A stretch of DNA of 64,000 nt from [Clostridium] fimetarium (GCF_900111235.1 NZ_FOJI01000001.1:1-64000); one strand, 5' to 3'. Shown: positions 8,288-15,672, numbered from the stretch's first letter. Numbers and translations are program-made. Notes: generated by a model from the sequence alone, not told the origin.

Positions 8288-9028
8288 ATGGAGATTCAGG
8301 AACAAGTTCAAATTTTTCTTAAATGGATAAAAGAATCAAGTAATATAGTCTTTTTTGGTGGAGCAGGGGTCTCCACAGAAAGTGGCATCCCAGATTTTAG
8401 AAGCGCAGATGGGATATATAATCAGGCCTATAAATATCCCCCAGAAACGATTTTAAGTCATACATTTTATATAAAAAAACCAGATTTATTTTTTGAATTT
8501 TACAAAAATAAGATGATTTTTCCAGAAGCAATTCCAAGTACTACGCACAAAAAATTAGTTGAACTTGAAAAAGATGGAAAGCTTAAGGGAATTATTACTC
8601 AAAATATTGATGGACTTCACCAAAAGGCTGGAAGCAAGAAGGTGATTGAACTGCATGGCTCAGTACTTCGGAATTATTGTGAAAAATGTGGTATGTTTTA
8701 CGATGTTAATTATATAATTCAAAGTGATAATATACCAGTTTGCAGCTGTGGTGGCAGGGTTAAACCGGATGTTGTCCTTTATGAAGAAGGTCTGAATGAA
8801 AATAGCTTGAGAGAGGCTATAAAATTAATTAGTGAGGCTGACGTTTTGATTGTAGGTGGCACATCTTTAGGAGTCTACCCAGCAGCGGGATTAATTGATT
8901 ATTACAAAGGTAATAAATTAGTGTTGATTAATAAATCGGCTACTTCATATGATAAAAAGGCAGATTTGTTAATTAATGATAGCTTAGGAAAAGTATTTGG
9001 ACAAGTAATTACGAAAAATAACATTTAG
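8288..9028 (+). CDS. cobB: NAD-dependent protein deacylase, sirtuin (Sir2) family
   Basis: 246 residues, the usual length. It shows the NAD-binding GGAGVSTESGIPDFRS, TQNIDGLHQKAGS, the catalytic histidine in ELHGS, a zinc site C-x2-C...C-x-C (YCEKC, VCSCG), and the GGTSLGVYPAAG and NKS nucleotide loops. Sirtuins remove acyl groups from lysines at the cost of NAD. The neighbours give no clue to its substrate. The symbol is the generic bacterial name. Confidence 0.95.
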   Translation: MEIQEQVQIFLKWIKESSNIVFFGGAGVSTESGIPDFRSADGIYNQAYKYPPETILSHTFYIKKPDLFFEFYKNKMIFPEAIPSTTHKKLVELEKDGKLKGIITQNIDGLHQKAGSKKVIELHGSVLRNYCEKCGMFYDVNYIIQSDNIPVCSCGGRVKPDVVLYEEGLNENSLREAIKLISEADVLIVGGTSLGVYPAAGLIDYYKGNKLVLINKSATSYDKKADLLINDSLGKVFGQVITKNNI

Positions 9029-9044
9029 GCAGAATGGAGCTATT

Positions 9045-9227
9045 GTGGATATTAATGTTACTGATATTATTCAATTAAAAAAGCAACATCCATGTGGAAG
9101 CAATGAATGGGAAGTACTTAGAGTTGGTGCAGACTTTCGTTTAAAGTGTATTGGATGTGGACATCAAATAATGGTTCCTAGAAAGCTCGTCGAAAAAAAT
9201 ATAAAAAATATCAGAAACAGCTTGTAA
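9045..9227 (+). CDS. DUF951 family protein
   Basis: 60 residues from GTG 9045, with GGAGC upstream. It matches the short DUF951 family by HPCG near the start, an EWEVLRVGADFRLKCIGCGHQIMVPR core with a CxxC pair, and a basic end. The family is common in Firmicutes next to rpsF or ychF. A metal-binding small protein is likely, but its role is unknown. Confidence 0.88.
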   Translation: MDINVTDIIQLKKQHPCGSNEWEVLRVGADFRLKCIGCGHQIMVPRKLVEKNIKNIRNSL

Positions 9228-9329
9228 ATTAATGCACTCTATGGTAGAATTATAACTTGTGATATATTATAATTTCCTTGTTTCCTACTGTGATTAGGAG
9301 ACCAGAGACCAAAAGGAGGTACGACGTAA

Positions 9330-9620
9330 ATGAATAAGTACGAATTAACAGTTGTTGTTAGTGCAAACGTCGAAGAAGAAGTTAGACTTGCATCAGTTGA
9401 GCAGATTAAAGAATTAATCTCTCGTTTTGCTGGTACAGTTACTAATGTTGATGACTGGGGTAAGAAAAGATTAGCTTATGAAATTCAGAAAATGAAAGAT
9501 GGTTTTTATTACTTCATCAGATTTGATGCAGAACCAACTTGTCCAGCTGAAATTGAAAGCAGAATCCGTATTATGGAACCTGTCATCAGATTCTTATGTG
9601 TTAGAGACGAAAAGAAATAG
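9330..9620 (+). CDS. rpsF: 30S ribosomal protein S6
   Basis: 96 residues, full length. It has the MNKYELTVVVSANVEEE start, DWGKKRLAYEIQKMKDGFYYF and the C-terminal RFLCVRDEKK. S6 binds 16S rRNA in the platform together with S18, encoded two genes later. It is first in the rpsF-ssb-rpsR operon, with an AAAGGAGG site. A candidate -10 TATAAT lies at 9268-9273, about 55 bases before the start codon. Confidence 0.98.
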   Translation: MNKYELTVVVSANVEEEVRLASVEQIKELISRFAGTVTNVDDWGKKRLAYEIQKMKDGFYYFIRFDAEPTCPAEIESRIRIMEPVIRFLCVRDEKK

Positions 9621-9663
9621 GTACTAGCAGACAACTCTTTTATAGAAGAGGAGAAAGAATAGT

Positions 9664-10116
9664 ATGAATAAAGTAATTTTAATGGGACGATTGACAAGAG
9701 ATCCAGATATCCGTTATTCACAGGGCGCAGACGGATCAACTGCAATTGCCAGATACACAGTAGCAGTAGACAGAAGACGTAAAACTAATGGAGATGGTAC
9801 TGAGCAGACAGCTGATTTTATCGGATGTGTTGCCTTCGGAAGAAGTGCAGAATTTGCAGAGAAGTATCTTCACCAAGGAACTAAAGTTATTGTTACAGGT
9901 AGAATCCAAACTGGAAGCTACACGAACAAGGACGGTCAGAAAGTTTACACTACAGAGGTTATCGTTGAAGAGCAAGAATTTGCGGAGAGCAAAGCTTCAG
10001 CTGCAAGTAATGAAGCAGCATATGCTCCATCAAGACCAGAGCCAAGCGCAGCAGCTGGTGATGGATTTATGAATATTCCTGACGGAGTAGAAGATGAAGG
10101 TTTGCCTTTTAACTAA
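9664..10116 (+). CDS. ssb: Single-stranded DNA-binding protein
   Basis: 150 residues. The OB fold occupies 1-105 (MNKVILMGRLTRDPDIRYSQ...ADFIGCVAFGRSAEF...GRIQTGSYTNKDGQ), followed by an Ala/Pro/Ser-rich linker. The acidic tail ends in EDEGLPFN, close to the DDDIPF-type partner-binding tip. It coats single-stranded DNA in replication and repair. It is the middle gene of the S6-S18 operon. Confidence 0.98.
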   Translation: MNKVILMGRLTRDPDIRYSQGADGSTAIARYTVAVDRRRKTNGDGTEQTADFIGCVAFGRSAEFAEKYLHQGTKVIVTGRIQTGSYTNKDGQKVYTTEVIVEEQEFAESKASAASNEAAYAPSRPEPSAAAGDGFMNIPDGVEDEGLPFN

Positions 10117-10133
10117 AATAGGAGGTAGCAGGT

Positions 10134-10403
10134 ATGCCAAGCACGAGAGAGAGATCAGATAAATCAGATTCTCAAATGAGAAGAAGACCTATGCGTAGAA
10201 GAAAGAAAGTATGTGTTTTCTGTGCAGACAAGAATAAAGAAATAGATTATAAAGATGTTAATATGTTAAAGAGATATATTTCTGAAAGAGGAAAAATTCT
10301 TCCTAGAAGAATCACAGGAAACTGTGCAAAACATCAGAGAGCTCTTACAGTATCAATTAAGAGATCAAGACATATTGCTTTAATGCCTTATACACTTGAT
10401 TAA
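10134..10403 (+). CDS. rpsR: 30S ribosomal protein S18
   Basis: 89 residues with the S18 core [32 protein letters not shown] and the conserved end [11 protein letters not shown]-terminal VCVFCADK carries a Cys pair. The last 33 bases, including the stop, are part of the 35-bp repeat that bounds the integrated element. The element's own copy therefore completes the gene and the protein stays intact. AGGAGG precedes the ATG. Confidence 0.98.
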   Translation: MPSTRERSDKSDSQMRRRPMRRRKKVCVFCADKNKEIDYKDVNMLKRYISERGKILPRRITGNCAKHQRALTVSIKRSRHIALMPYTLD

Positions 10404-10405
10404 TC
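10371..10405 (+). repeat. attL, 35-bp direct repeat
   Basis: Identical to 27263-27297. It covers the last 11 codons of rpsR and two bases past the stop. The base before (A vs G) and the bases after (ATAG vs CTTG) differ, so the perfect identity is exactly 35 bp. Weaker similarity continues for about 30 bp downstream. Confidence 0.95.
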
Positions 10406-10442
10406 ATAGTATTTACTAGGGTTGAGAGATTGTAAAAGTTAT

Positions 10443-10466
10443 TTGATACAATTTTGATACAATTTT
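10443..10466 (+). repeat. Left arm-type integrase sites (two overlapping copies)
   Basis: TTGATACAATTTT occurs at 10443-10455 and 10454-10466. The same 13-mer is found inside the right end (27142-27154). Placement just inside each att site fits arm-type binding sites of a Tn916/lambda-like integrase. Confidence 0.6.
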
Positions 10467-10476
10467 TGTAAATCAT

Positions 10477-10517
10477 AAGCACTCTATACTAATAAAATAG
10501 TATGGGGTGCTTTTTTA
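10477..10517 (+). terminator. Terminator after rpsR, inside the element
   Basis: AAGCACTCTATACT (10477-10490) pairs with AGTATGGGGTGCTT (10499-10512) over 14 positions, followed by T6. It replaces the displaced chromosomal terminator now at 27370. Confidence 0.85.
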
Positions 10518-10696
10518 TAATTATGTTCAATTATGGCGAAAGATAAAAATATGCGCCCATAGCATTTGAAAAACCAAACTCCACAATCTAAGCGTCTACA
10601 CAACATCTGCGTAAAACTATATAGAATTAATATTTATTTCCTTTTACCAGAATGTGGTATATAATAAATTATTATGTTTACTAAAGAGGGAAATTA

Positions 10697-11095
10697 ATGG
10701 ATGAGGACAATTTTATAAATGTTGGGGTATTTAGAGAAGAATTTAATAAGATATTGGGAACAGATTTACCAATTGAAATAATATATCAATCAAAGGGATT
10801 GCCTACTCATATGATTAAAAGACAACATTATAAATGTTTGAAATATATTAATAATATTTCTGACATAATAAATAATCCAGATTATATTGGAGTGAACCCT
10901 AATGAGAGTGGTATCAGTATTGAGTTTGTAAAGAAATATAATGATAATGTTATGATTGGTATAAAATTAAACGTAGAGGATAATTATTTATATGTATCAA
11001 CAATGCATGATATTACGGCATCTAAAATATCTAACCGTTTATTTAGTGGAAGATTGAAAATATTTAGTAATGAGATTGACAATACATCTTTATAG
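10697..11095 (+). CDS. PBECR3-like nuclease domain protein (candidate toxin/effector)
   Basis: 132 residues. The central part (about 45-120) reads HYKCLKYINNISDIINNPDYIG, followed by ISIEFVKKYNDNVMIGIKL, YLYVSTMHDIT and KISNRL-x-SGRL. From memory this matches the phage barnase-EndoU-ColicinE5/D-RelE-like superfamily, type 3 (PBECR3). The conserved histidine, the ST-x-HDIT stretch and the final R-L-SGRL would form the active site. It is the first gene inside the left end of the element, where cargo genes usually sit. No antitoxin is adjacent. The family assignment is moderate; RNase activity is inferred. Confidence 0.6.
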   Translation: MDEDNFINVGVFREEFNKILGTDLPIEIIYQSKGLPTHMIKRQHYKCLKYINNISDIINNPDYIGVNPNESGISIEFVKKYNDNVMIGIKLNVEDNYLYVSTMHDITASKISNRLFSGRLKIFSNEIDNTSL

Positions 11096-11104
11096 GTGTA
11101 TTAT
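11076..11104 (+). promoter_or_regulatory. Promoter for the 11.1-kb RNA
   Basis: TTGACA (11076-11081), 17-bp spacer, TATTAT (11099-11104). It lies in the 3' end of the preceding gene and points at a folded region ending in a terminator, with no + strand gene after it. Confidence 0.6.
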
Positions 11105-11110
11105 AATGAT

Positions 11111-11271
11111 ATTAACAACATATACTTTGTTGTATAAGATTATTGAGTTTCGGAAATGGCTCCCGATGCACTCGCAAGAGTACCTGAGATGATGGATACG
11201 CCGCCCATCCAAAAAATCTTATATAATTTGTTATAGTGAAAGCACTTAGATTAATTTCTAGGTGCTTTTTT
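11111..11271 (+). ncRNA. Candidate structured small RNA of unknown class
   Basis: Between a near-consensus promoter (11076-11104) and a perfect terminator (11240-11249 with 11258-11267, then T6), about 160 nt can fold with an outer 12-bp stem (11130-11141 with 11215-11226, one G-U). Inside are a hairpin ACTC-GCAA-GAGT with a GNRA loop (11170-11181) and a GATGG...CCATC hairpin (about 11191-11209). No known riboswitch or ribozyme consensus was recognised. The minus strand of the core also holds a 22-codon open frame (11208 to 11140) without a ribosome binding site. Confidence 0.5.
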
Positions 11272-11380
11272 ATGTCTAAAATTCAAGCTGAAATGAACTG
11301 AAAACTTATGTAGCAATCACTAAATTAATGATTTGTATTTTATTAGGAGATCAATATCTTTTTATATTAAAGCAAAGGTA

Positions 11381-11420
11381 AAGCCCCTTTTCCGGAAATG
11401 GATTAGGGGCTTGTTTTTTT
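11381..11420 (+). terminator. Terminator
   Basis: AAGCCCC (11381-11387) pairs with GGGGCTT (11406-11412), enclosing a second small palindrome TTTCCGGAAA, followed by T8. It faces the minus-strand membrane gene end and terminates + strand transcription. Confidence 0.75.
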
Positions 11421-11428
11421 TATTAAAA

Positions 11429-11788
11429 TTATGATATAAGCGCTGGCTTCTTTTGAACTATTGCACCAACTATAAAAACAACTGCAAATATAAAAGATAG
11501 TACTGACCATATTGCTAAATCTCCGTAACTCCCTACATTACTAATTCCAATTAGACCGCCAACGGCATAAAAGCATCCAGCTGTTATAGTTCCCCCTTTA
11601 GTCTTTCTCGCTGCTATTCCTATTATGCCAGCAATTAGCAAGAAAAATGCTAACATTAAACCGGCACTTCCACTTACTTCTCCATTTTCTTGCAGTGCAT
11701 TTCCCAATCCCGCAGCGCACGATTGAAGAGCTACTAATACAAATAATACGATAGATACAATCCCAATAACCAATCTTGCTGTTTTCAT
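11429..11788 (-). CDS. Small four-helix membrane protein
   Basis: 119 residues with four predicted transmembrane segments (about 5-25, 42-60, 68-85, 91-112) joined by short loops. The only notable loop is NALQENGEVSG. Charged residues are few outside ARKTKGG. It starts at ATG 11788 with GAGAGGG upstream. No holin, transporter or immunity signature is recognised. It lies between the left-end cargo and the HTH genes of the integrated element. Confidence 0.72.
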   Translation of the reverse strand: MKTARLVIGIVSIVLFVLVALQSCAAGLGNALQENGEVSGSAGLMLAFFLLIAGIIGIAARKTKGGTITAGCFYAVGGLIGISNVGSYGDLAIWSVLSFIFAVVFIVGAIVQKKPALIS

Positions 11789-12000
11789 TTATAAATCCCT
11801 CTCTTATAGTATATTTGGCATTAAATACCATTAAATTAGTTATATACCAAATAACACAGTTTGTCTATCGAATTAATTAGCAACATAAATTCACATTATA
11901 GAATGTATTGAATCTGCATTTTTAACATAAAAATAAGTTCTAAATTATTAATATCAAGCCATCTATTACGAATAAATATTTATAAATATTTTTAGAAATA

Positions 12001-12171
12001 TAGGGTGCCTTTTTCGAACATAAGTATTAAGAATATTGTTGCAAATAATCAACGTATGACTGCATTTTAACTACATATAGGCGTATATTGTTGCATATAA
12101 AATACCTTTGATTTTCCTCTAAATGAGTGCTATATTTAACGTATAACTATATAAGAATACGAGGGAAAAAG
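12001..12171 (+). promoter_or_regulatory. Leader A: promoter plus repeated ATATTGTTGCA sites
   Basis: ATATTGTTGCA occurs at 12033-12043 and 12085-12095. A promoter TTGATT, 17-bp spacer, TATATT with an extended TG precedes the HTH gene at 12172. The block opens with GGGTGCCTTTTTC, the 3' half of a terminator that is complete in the related leader at 12551-12715, so the two leaders are diverged copies. The rest of 11789-12000 is AT-rich without a gene. Confidence 0.55.
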
Positions 12172-12414
12172 ATGAAAAATGAAAAGTTTTTGAAATTAAA
12201 ATATTGGAGAGAATATCTAAATCTATCTCAAGAAGATATGGGGGTACTACTAGGATATAGCAACGTGAATTATTGCGGAAAGGAAAAGGGAAGAACTAGA
12301 TTCTCGCTAGACGAATGTTTTACAATAAGGAACGCTTTAAATAAGATGCTAAAAAAAGAAGGGATTCCAGCTATGACCATCGATGAAATATTTGAAAGAG
12401 AGCATATGAAATAA
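12172..12414 (+). CDS. HTH (XRE-like) small DNA-binding protein
   Basis: 80 residues from ATG 12172, with GAGGG upstream; the open frame extends to 12127 without a site. The helix-turn-helix lies at about 14-40 (LNLSQEDMGVLLGYSNVNYCGKEKGR). The protein aligns with the 78-residue product at 13371: K-FLKL-YWR, L-G-S/Y, a R-F--DE turn, a central long helix, and T-DEIF--E at the end. They are diverged paralogues, probably regulators. An imperfect terminator follows at 12455-12490. Confidence 0.75.
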   Translation: MKNEKFLKLKYWREYLNLSQEDMGVLLGYSNVNYCGKEKGRTRFSLDECFTIRNALNKMLKKEGIPAMTIDEIFEREHMK

Positions 12415-12454
12415 TTAGTTCAGTAGTATATGTAAATTATAAGGTGTGTAATGA

Positions 12455-12490
12455 AAAAGGGAATGTTAGCTGATATGGCTTCGATTCCTT
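12455..12490 (+). terminator. Terminator after HTH gene A
   Basis: AAAGGGAAT pairs with ATTCCTTTT around the loop GTTAGCTGATATGGCTTCG, followed by T6. The loop resembles that of the terminator at 13614, supporting duplication of a gene-plus-terminator cassette. Confidence 0.75.
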
Positions 12491-12550
12491 TTTTGCTAGC
12501 TATTCCGGATGGGTATTGTTTTGTATATGTGCCTAAAATACACGGATCCT

Positions 12551-12585
12551 AAAGGCACCTTGCAGAAATGGGGGTGCCTTTTTCA
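12551..12585 (+). terminator. Terminator before leader B
   Basis: AAAGGCACC (12551-12559) pairs with GGTGCCTTT (about 12573-12581), followed by TTTC. Its 3' half recurs at 12003-12015 in leader A. Confidence 0.75.
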
Positions 12586-12715
12586 CGCACAAATATTGAT
12601 GATATTGTTGCATTTAAACAACTTATTGCAGCCTATAGAATTTCATTGATTTATTATTACTGGAGTGATACATTTAATGCGTAGCTAGCCAATAATATAA
12701 AGAAGAGGAGATACA
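12585..12715 (+). promoter_or_regulatory. Leader B: promoter plus ATATTGTTGCA site
   Basis: ATATTGTTGCA at 12602-12612 matches the two sites in leader A. TTGATT, 17-bp spacer, TACATT with TGA just before it forms the promoter. A third similar promoter (TTGACT...TGATACACT) precedes the gene at 13371. Confidence 0.5.
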
Positions 12716-13051
12716 ATGAATATTGAATTAGATGAAAAACAAATTATTGATAAGGTAATTGGAGATTTGAAGAGGCATAATTTATTAACGGAGCAAGCTC
12801 AAAACGTGACTGTAAATTACATTGCCGACGACCAAGACGTTCTTTATACGATAGCGGAAACGGCCAAGATAATGAAAACTAATACTTCATATGTTTATAA
12901 GTTAGTTAATGCCGGATTGATACCAGTACTTAAATTAGGTTCTTACAAAATAAGAAAAACATCGCTTGGCGAGTTCCTGGCGAAATATGAAGGGAAGGAT
13001 CTAACTGACCCTAGCCATATCGTAGAATTAGAAGTTTCTAAAATTGAATAA
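12716..13051 (+). CDS. Excisionase-family (HTH_17) DNA-binding protein
   Basis: 111 residues. Residues 42-95 form a MerR-like winged helix of the excisionase type: LYTIAETAKIMKTNTSYVYKLVNAGLIPVLKLGSYKIRKTSLGEFLAKY. The N-terminal 40 residues are acidic and helical. Such proteins direct excision or act as regulators of integrated elements. AGAGGAG precedes the ATG. It may be the directionality factor for the integrase 11.5 kb away, though the similar small protein at 14748 is an equal candidate. Confidence 0.82.
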   Translation: MNIELDEKQIIDKVIGDLKRHNLLTEQAQNVTVNYIADDQDVLYTIAETAKIMKTNTSYVYKLVNAGLIPVLKLGSYKIRKTSLGEFLAKYEGKDLTDPSHIVELEVSKIE

Positions 13052-13370
13052 AAGTAAATATAGAAAAACAATCTAGCGACAAATATTCTTTATTCATAAG
13101 GCGTCAGACAGAGATGTGTGTAACTTTTTTAAAAATATTTTTTAGTCATAGTTGCGTAAAAGCAACGAAAGTTGTATGAAATCATAAATATCTAAAAATA
13201 ATATTATCACAAATCAACAATAGAGGCCTTTCCGGGATTTGTTTAATTAGTTAAAGTTGCGTAAGCGCAATTGTAGGCTACGAGCGGGGTTGTTGACTAT
13301 TTCATAACAGAAATGATACACTTATTATACAGTTTTATACTGCTGAAAAACGATATAATAAGGAGAAGTT
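13052..13370 (+). promoter_or_regulatory. 319-bp spacer with two AGTTGCGTAA...GCAA repeats
   Basis: AGTTGCGTAAAAGCAAC (13150-13166) and AGTTGCGTAAGCGCAAT (13255-13271) are related imperfect palindromes. A possible promoter TTGACT (13293) with TGATACACT downstream leads to the gene at 13371. No open frame is evident. Operator or replication-site roles are both possible. Confidence 0.45.
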
Positions 13371-13607
13371 ATGCGGGAAAAGAAAAAGTTTTTTAAATTA
13401 GAATACTATAGGAAAAAATACAAGATTACTAGGGTACAAATAGCATCACTAATAGGGTTAAGCGTAAGCTCGTATAGCCATAGAGTTAACCACCGAGTTC
13501 CGTTTATGTTTGATGAAATTATGATTATAATGAATACCTTCAATGCAAAAGCATTAAAGCAAGGAGATAAAATAATAACATTTGAGGAAATGTTTATAGA
13601 AGAATAA
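13371..13607 (+). CDS. HTH small DNA-binding protein, paralogue of 12172 gene
   Basis: 78 residues starting at ATG 13371 after AAGGAG. An HTH (about 17-43, YKITRVQIASLIGLSVSSYSHRVNHR) is followed by a long helix and the ending TFEEMFIEE. It shares length, register and end motif with the product at 12172. The segment from its promoter to its terminator resembles the 12.0-12.5 kb cassette, indicating an old tandem duplication within the element's control region. Confidence 0.72.
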   Translation: MREKKKFFKLEYYRKKYKITRVQIASLIGLSVSSYSHRVNHRVPFMFDEIMIIMNTFNAKALKQGDKIITFEEMFIEE

Positions 13608-13613
13608 AACAAT

Positions 13614-13652
13614 AAAGGAGTGTTGGCTTATACGGCTTTCACTCCTTTTTTC
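13614..13652. terminator. Terminator shared by convergent genes
   Basis: AAAGGAGTG (13614-13622) pairs with CACTCCTTT (13640-13648), followed by T-rich sequence. The minus-strand repressor gene stops inside the hairpin at 13639. Confidence 0.8.
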
Positions 13653-14349
13653 TGCGATTGGGATCCAGTACGTATTTTCCTTCGCTCACAAGGTTCTTTC
13701 TTGTATCTCTATATATATCATCAATTATTACGCCCATCGTGTACTCGGCCATTCTCAAATAGTGCGTAGAAGCACTGTAATTACTCAATAAGGCAGAGGG
13801 TAATCCATTTTCTTTAATAATATGATTTATTTCTTGAGTGTATTTCAGTGCATCTTTATCAGAACACGTATTGCTATTTTTAAATGAACCTTCGCTTTTT
13901 AATGTTGCATCAATATACTTTAATATATCATCAATTAACCAAGATAAGGTTTCAGACTCTAAGATTTTATTTATATAATCTGAAGCATGAGGCGCCATAG
14001 CTTCGTTTAATTTAGTTATGTTATTAATAGCACCGTCTGATAGTCCAAGTTCTTTGCTGATTTTCATATTTTGATATTCTATGTTATTACTTTCACCTAA
14101 TAAGTATTCGTATGGAACATTAAATTTCTTGTGGTATGCCATCAAGTCTTTTACTGAAGGTTCGTCTATACCTTCTTCACTTTCTAAATTACTAATTCTT
14201 GAATACATTAAGCCTATTTCAGCCGCAAGCGTACGCTGACTAATGCAACCGCTGTCGTTGGTTTCGGTATCTTCTCTCAATTTCCTGAAATGAGAATGAA
14301 TAACTTTTATTTCTTTATCATTAAAATTACGCCTTTTTTCTGTAGCCAT
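13639..14349 (-). CDS. XRE-family repressor (phage-type immunity regulator A)
   Basis: 236 residues. The HTH occupies about 15-75 (SQRTLAAEIGLMYSRISNLESEEGIDEPSVKDLMAYHKKFNVPYEYLLGE), typical of Cro/CI-type proteins. The C-terminal ~150 residues are helical and lack the Ala-Gly/Ser/Lys peptidase signature of LexA/CI, so induction is unlikely to be by simple RecA-stimulated self-cleavage. It is divergent from the small regulator at 14545 across an operator region with TGTTAT half-sites. This is the arrangement of a lysogeny switch or a satellite master repressor. Confidence 0.82.
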   Translation of the reverse strand: MATEKRRNFNDKEIKVIHSHFRKLREDTETNDSGCISQRTLAAEIGLMYSRISNLESEEGIDEPSVKDLMAYHKKFNVPYEYLLGESNNIEYQNMKISKELGLSDGAINNITKLNEAMAPHASDYINKILESETLSWLIDDILKYIDATLKSEGSFKNSNTCSDKDALKYTQEINHIIKENGLPSALLSNYSASTHYLRMAEYTMGVIIDDIYRDTRKNLVSEGKYVLDPNRRKKE

Positions 14350-14361
14350 ATGCCCACCTTC

Positions 14362-14499
14362 TGTTATCTATTTAATAACAAAGCATGAGAATGTTATTGA
14401 ATGATAAACATTATATAATTTTCATAGATATTGATTTGGCAGTGATATAATTCAATTATAGATAACAACAACATCAAATGTTATTTAAAATATAACATT
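14362..14499. promoter_or_regulatory. Operator region with TGTTAT inverted repeats
   Basis: TGTTAT...ATAACA occurs at 14362-14380, a weaker AATGTTAT...AAACATT at 14390-14412, and a perfect AATGTTAT-N7-ATAACATT at 14477-14499. The three sites span the gap between the divergent repressor (14349) and Cro-like gene (14545), as expected for binding sites of one or both regulators. Confidence 0.7.
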
Positions 14500-14544
14500 G
14501 ATATAGCTAATTGTCAATACAATTTTATTTAGAAAGGAGCAAAT

Positions 14545-14730
14545 ATGGTTAATCAAGAAATTAGAAGAATGGCGAAAGAAAAGGGTGTCAAGTTATGGTG
14601 CATAGCTGAAAAGTTAAATCTTAGCGATGGAAATTTCTCCCGGCTTTTAAGACACAATCTACCGGATGAAAAAGCTAAAAAGATAATTAAAATCATTGAA
14701 GAATTGGCGAGTAATTCAATACATGAATAA
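14545..14730 (+). CDS. Small Cro-like HTH protein
   Basis: 61 residues with an HTH (about 5-45): IRRMAKEKGVKLWCIAEKLNLSDGNFSRLLRHNLPDEKAKKIIKIIEEL. AGAAAGGAG precedes the ATG. It is the first gene rightward of the operator region and probably the antagonist of the divergent repressor. It is followed 17 bases later by an excisionase-like gene, starting the early operon of the element. Confidence 0.78.
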   Translation: MVNQEIRRMAKEKGVKLWCIAEKLNLSDGNFSRLLRHNLPDEKAKKIIKIIEELASNSIHE

Positions 14731-14747
14731 TAAGGAAAGGAGAAAGT

Positions 14748-14951
14748 ATGAGACAAAGAGATATTCGACCAGGGGCGAACCTAAGCGAAAAGCGTCTATT
14801 AGATATTGGCGAAGTATGTATCTATTTATCACTAGGAAAAAATAAGGCAGTTGAGTTTGCAAAAGAAATTGGTAGTGAAGTGAAAATTGGCAGACGCAGT
14901 TTATACGATAAGACCAAAATTGATAAGTACTTAGATGAACAGTTAGTGTAA
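14748..14951 (+). CDS. Excisionase/AlpA-like DNA-binding protein
   Basis: 67 residues. A short N-terminal arm is followed by a winged helix: KRLLDIGEVCIYLSLGKNKAVEFAKEIGSEVKIGRRSLYDKTKIDKYLDE. This matches HTH_17/excisionase proteins. AAGGAGAAAGT precedes the ATG. Proteins of this size at the start of the early operon often control excision or the next operon in prophages and satellites. A second excisionase-like protein is at 12716. Confidence 0.78.
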   Translation: MRQRDIRPGANLSEKRLLDIGEVCIYLSLGKNKAVEFAKEIGSEVKIGRRSLYDKTKIDKYLDEQLV

Positions 14952-14988
14952 TTAAAAAAAAGAACAAAGAGAGAAGGTGAAAAAATGA

Positions 14989-15672
14989 ATGGAAGGTTGG
15001 GTTAAGCTGCATAGACAGCTACTTGATAAACCTATATGGAAATGTTCAACGCCTGAGCAGAAAGTAATTCTAATTACACTGCTTATGATGGTAAGCCATA
15101 AGCCAAACGAGTGGAACTGGAATGGGGAAAAGTACACTATTAAACCAGGACAATGTATCACAAGTTTAAAATCCATTACCGAGAATTCTGGCCTAGGAAT
15201 ATCAATAAAAAATGTGAGAACGGCAATAGATAAATTTGAAAAGTATGAATTTTTGGCAAACAAATCGACAAACAAAAATAGGCTCATAACCATACTGAAT
15301 TGGGAGCTTTATCAAGTAAAAGAAAATGAATCGGCAAACAAATCGGCAAGCAATCGGCAAGCAACCGGCAACTATCAAGAATGTAAGAATGAAAAGAAAA
15401 TAGATATTGCTCATTTTGATACTTTTTGGAACGCCTATCCCAGGAAGATATCTAAGGGAACTGCAAGGAAGGCTTTTGAAAAATTAAAGGTTACCGAGGA
15501 ACTTCTAAAAATTATGCTTAGAGTTTTGGAAAGCCAATCTAAACAATGGAAAGACAAACAGTTTATACCATATCCAGCCACCTGGTTAAATAGTCGCAGA
15601 TGGGAGGATGAAGATGATAACGCAACGGATCATGAGTTGACAGTAACAAATGACGGAACATTTAAATTTTAG
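14989..15672 (+). CDS. DnaD-like phage replication protein
   Basis: 227 residues. An N-terminal winged-helix region (about 3-110) opens with GWVKLHRQLLDKPIWKCSTPEQKVILITLLMM, a hallmark of phage replisome organisers and DnaD-type proteins. A low-complexity Asn/Ser linker follows. The C-terminal DnaD-like part (about 135-205) has FWNAYPRKISKGTARKAFEKL and FIPYPATWLNSRRWEDE. It probably recognises the element's origin and recruits the helicase encoded downstream. The nested ATG at 14985 is in another frame and stops at once. Confidence 0.82.
   Translation: MEGWVKLHRQLLDKPIWKCSTPEQKVILITLLMMVSHKPNEWNWNGEKYTIKPGQCITSLKSITENSGLGISIKNVRTAIDKFEKYEFLANKSTNKNRLITILNWELYQVKENESANKSASNRQATGNYQECKNEKKIDIAHFDTFWNAYPRKISKGTARKAFEKLKVTEELLKIMLRVLESQSKQWKDKQFIPYPATWLNSRRWEDEDDNATDHELTVTNDGTFKF

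Noticed and set aside
9274-9329. S6:S18-binding leader of rpsF
   Set aside because: A small TCCTA/TAGGA hairpin is present, but the conserved leader motif could not be recognised with confidence.
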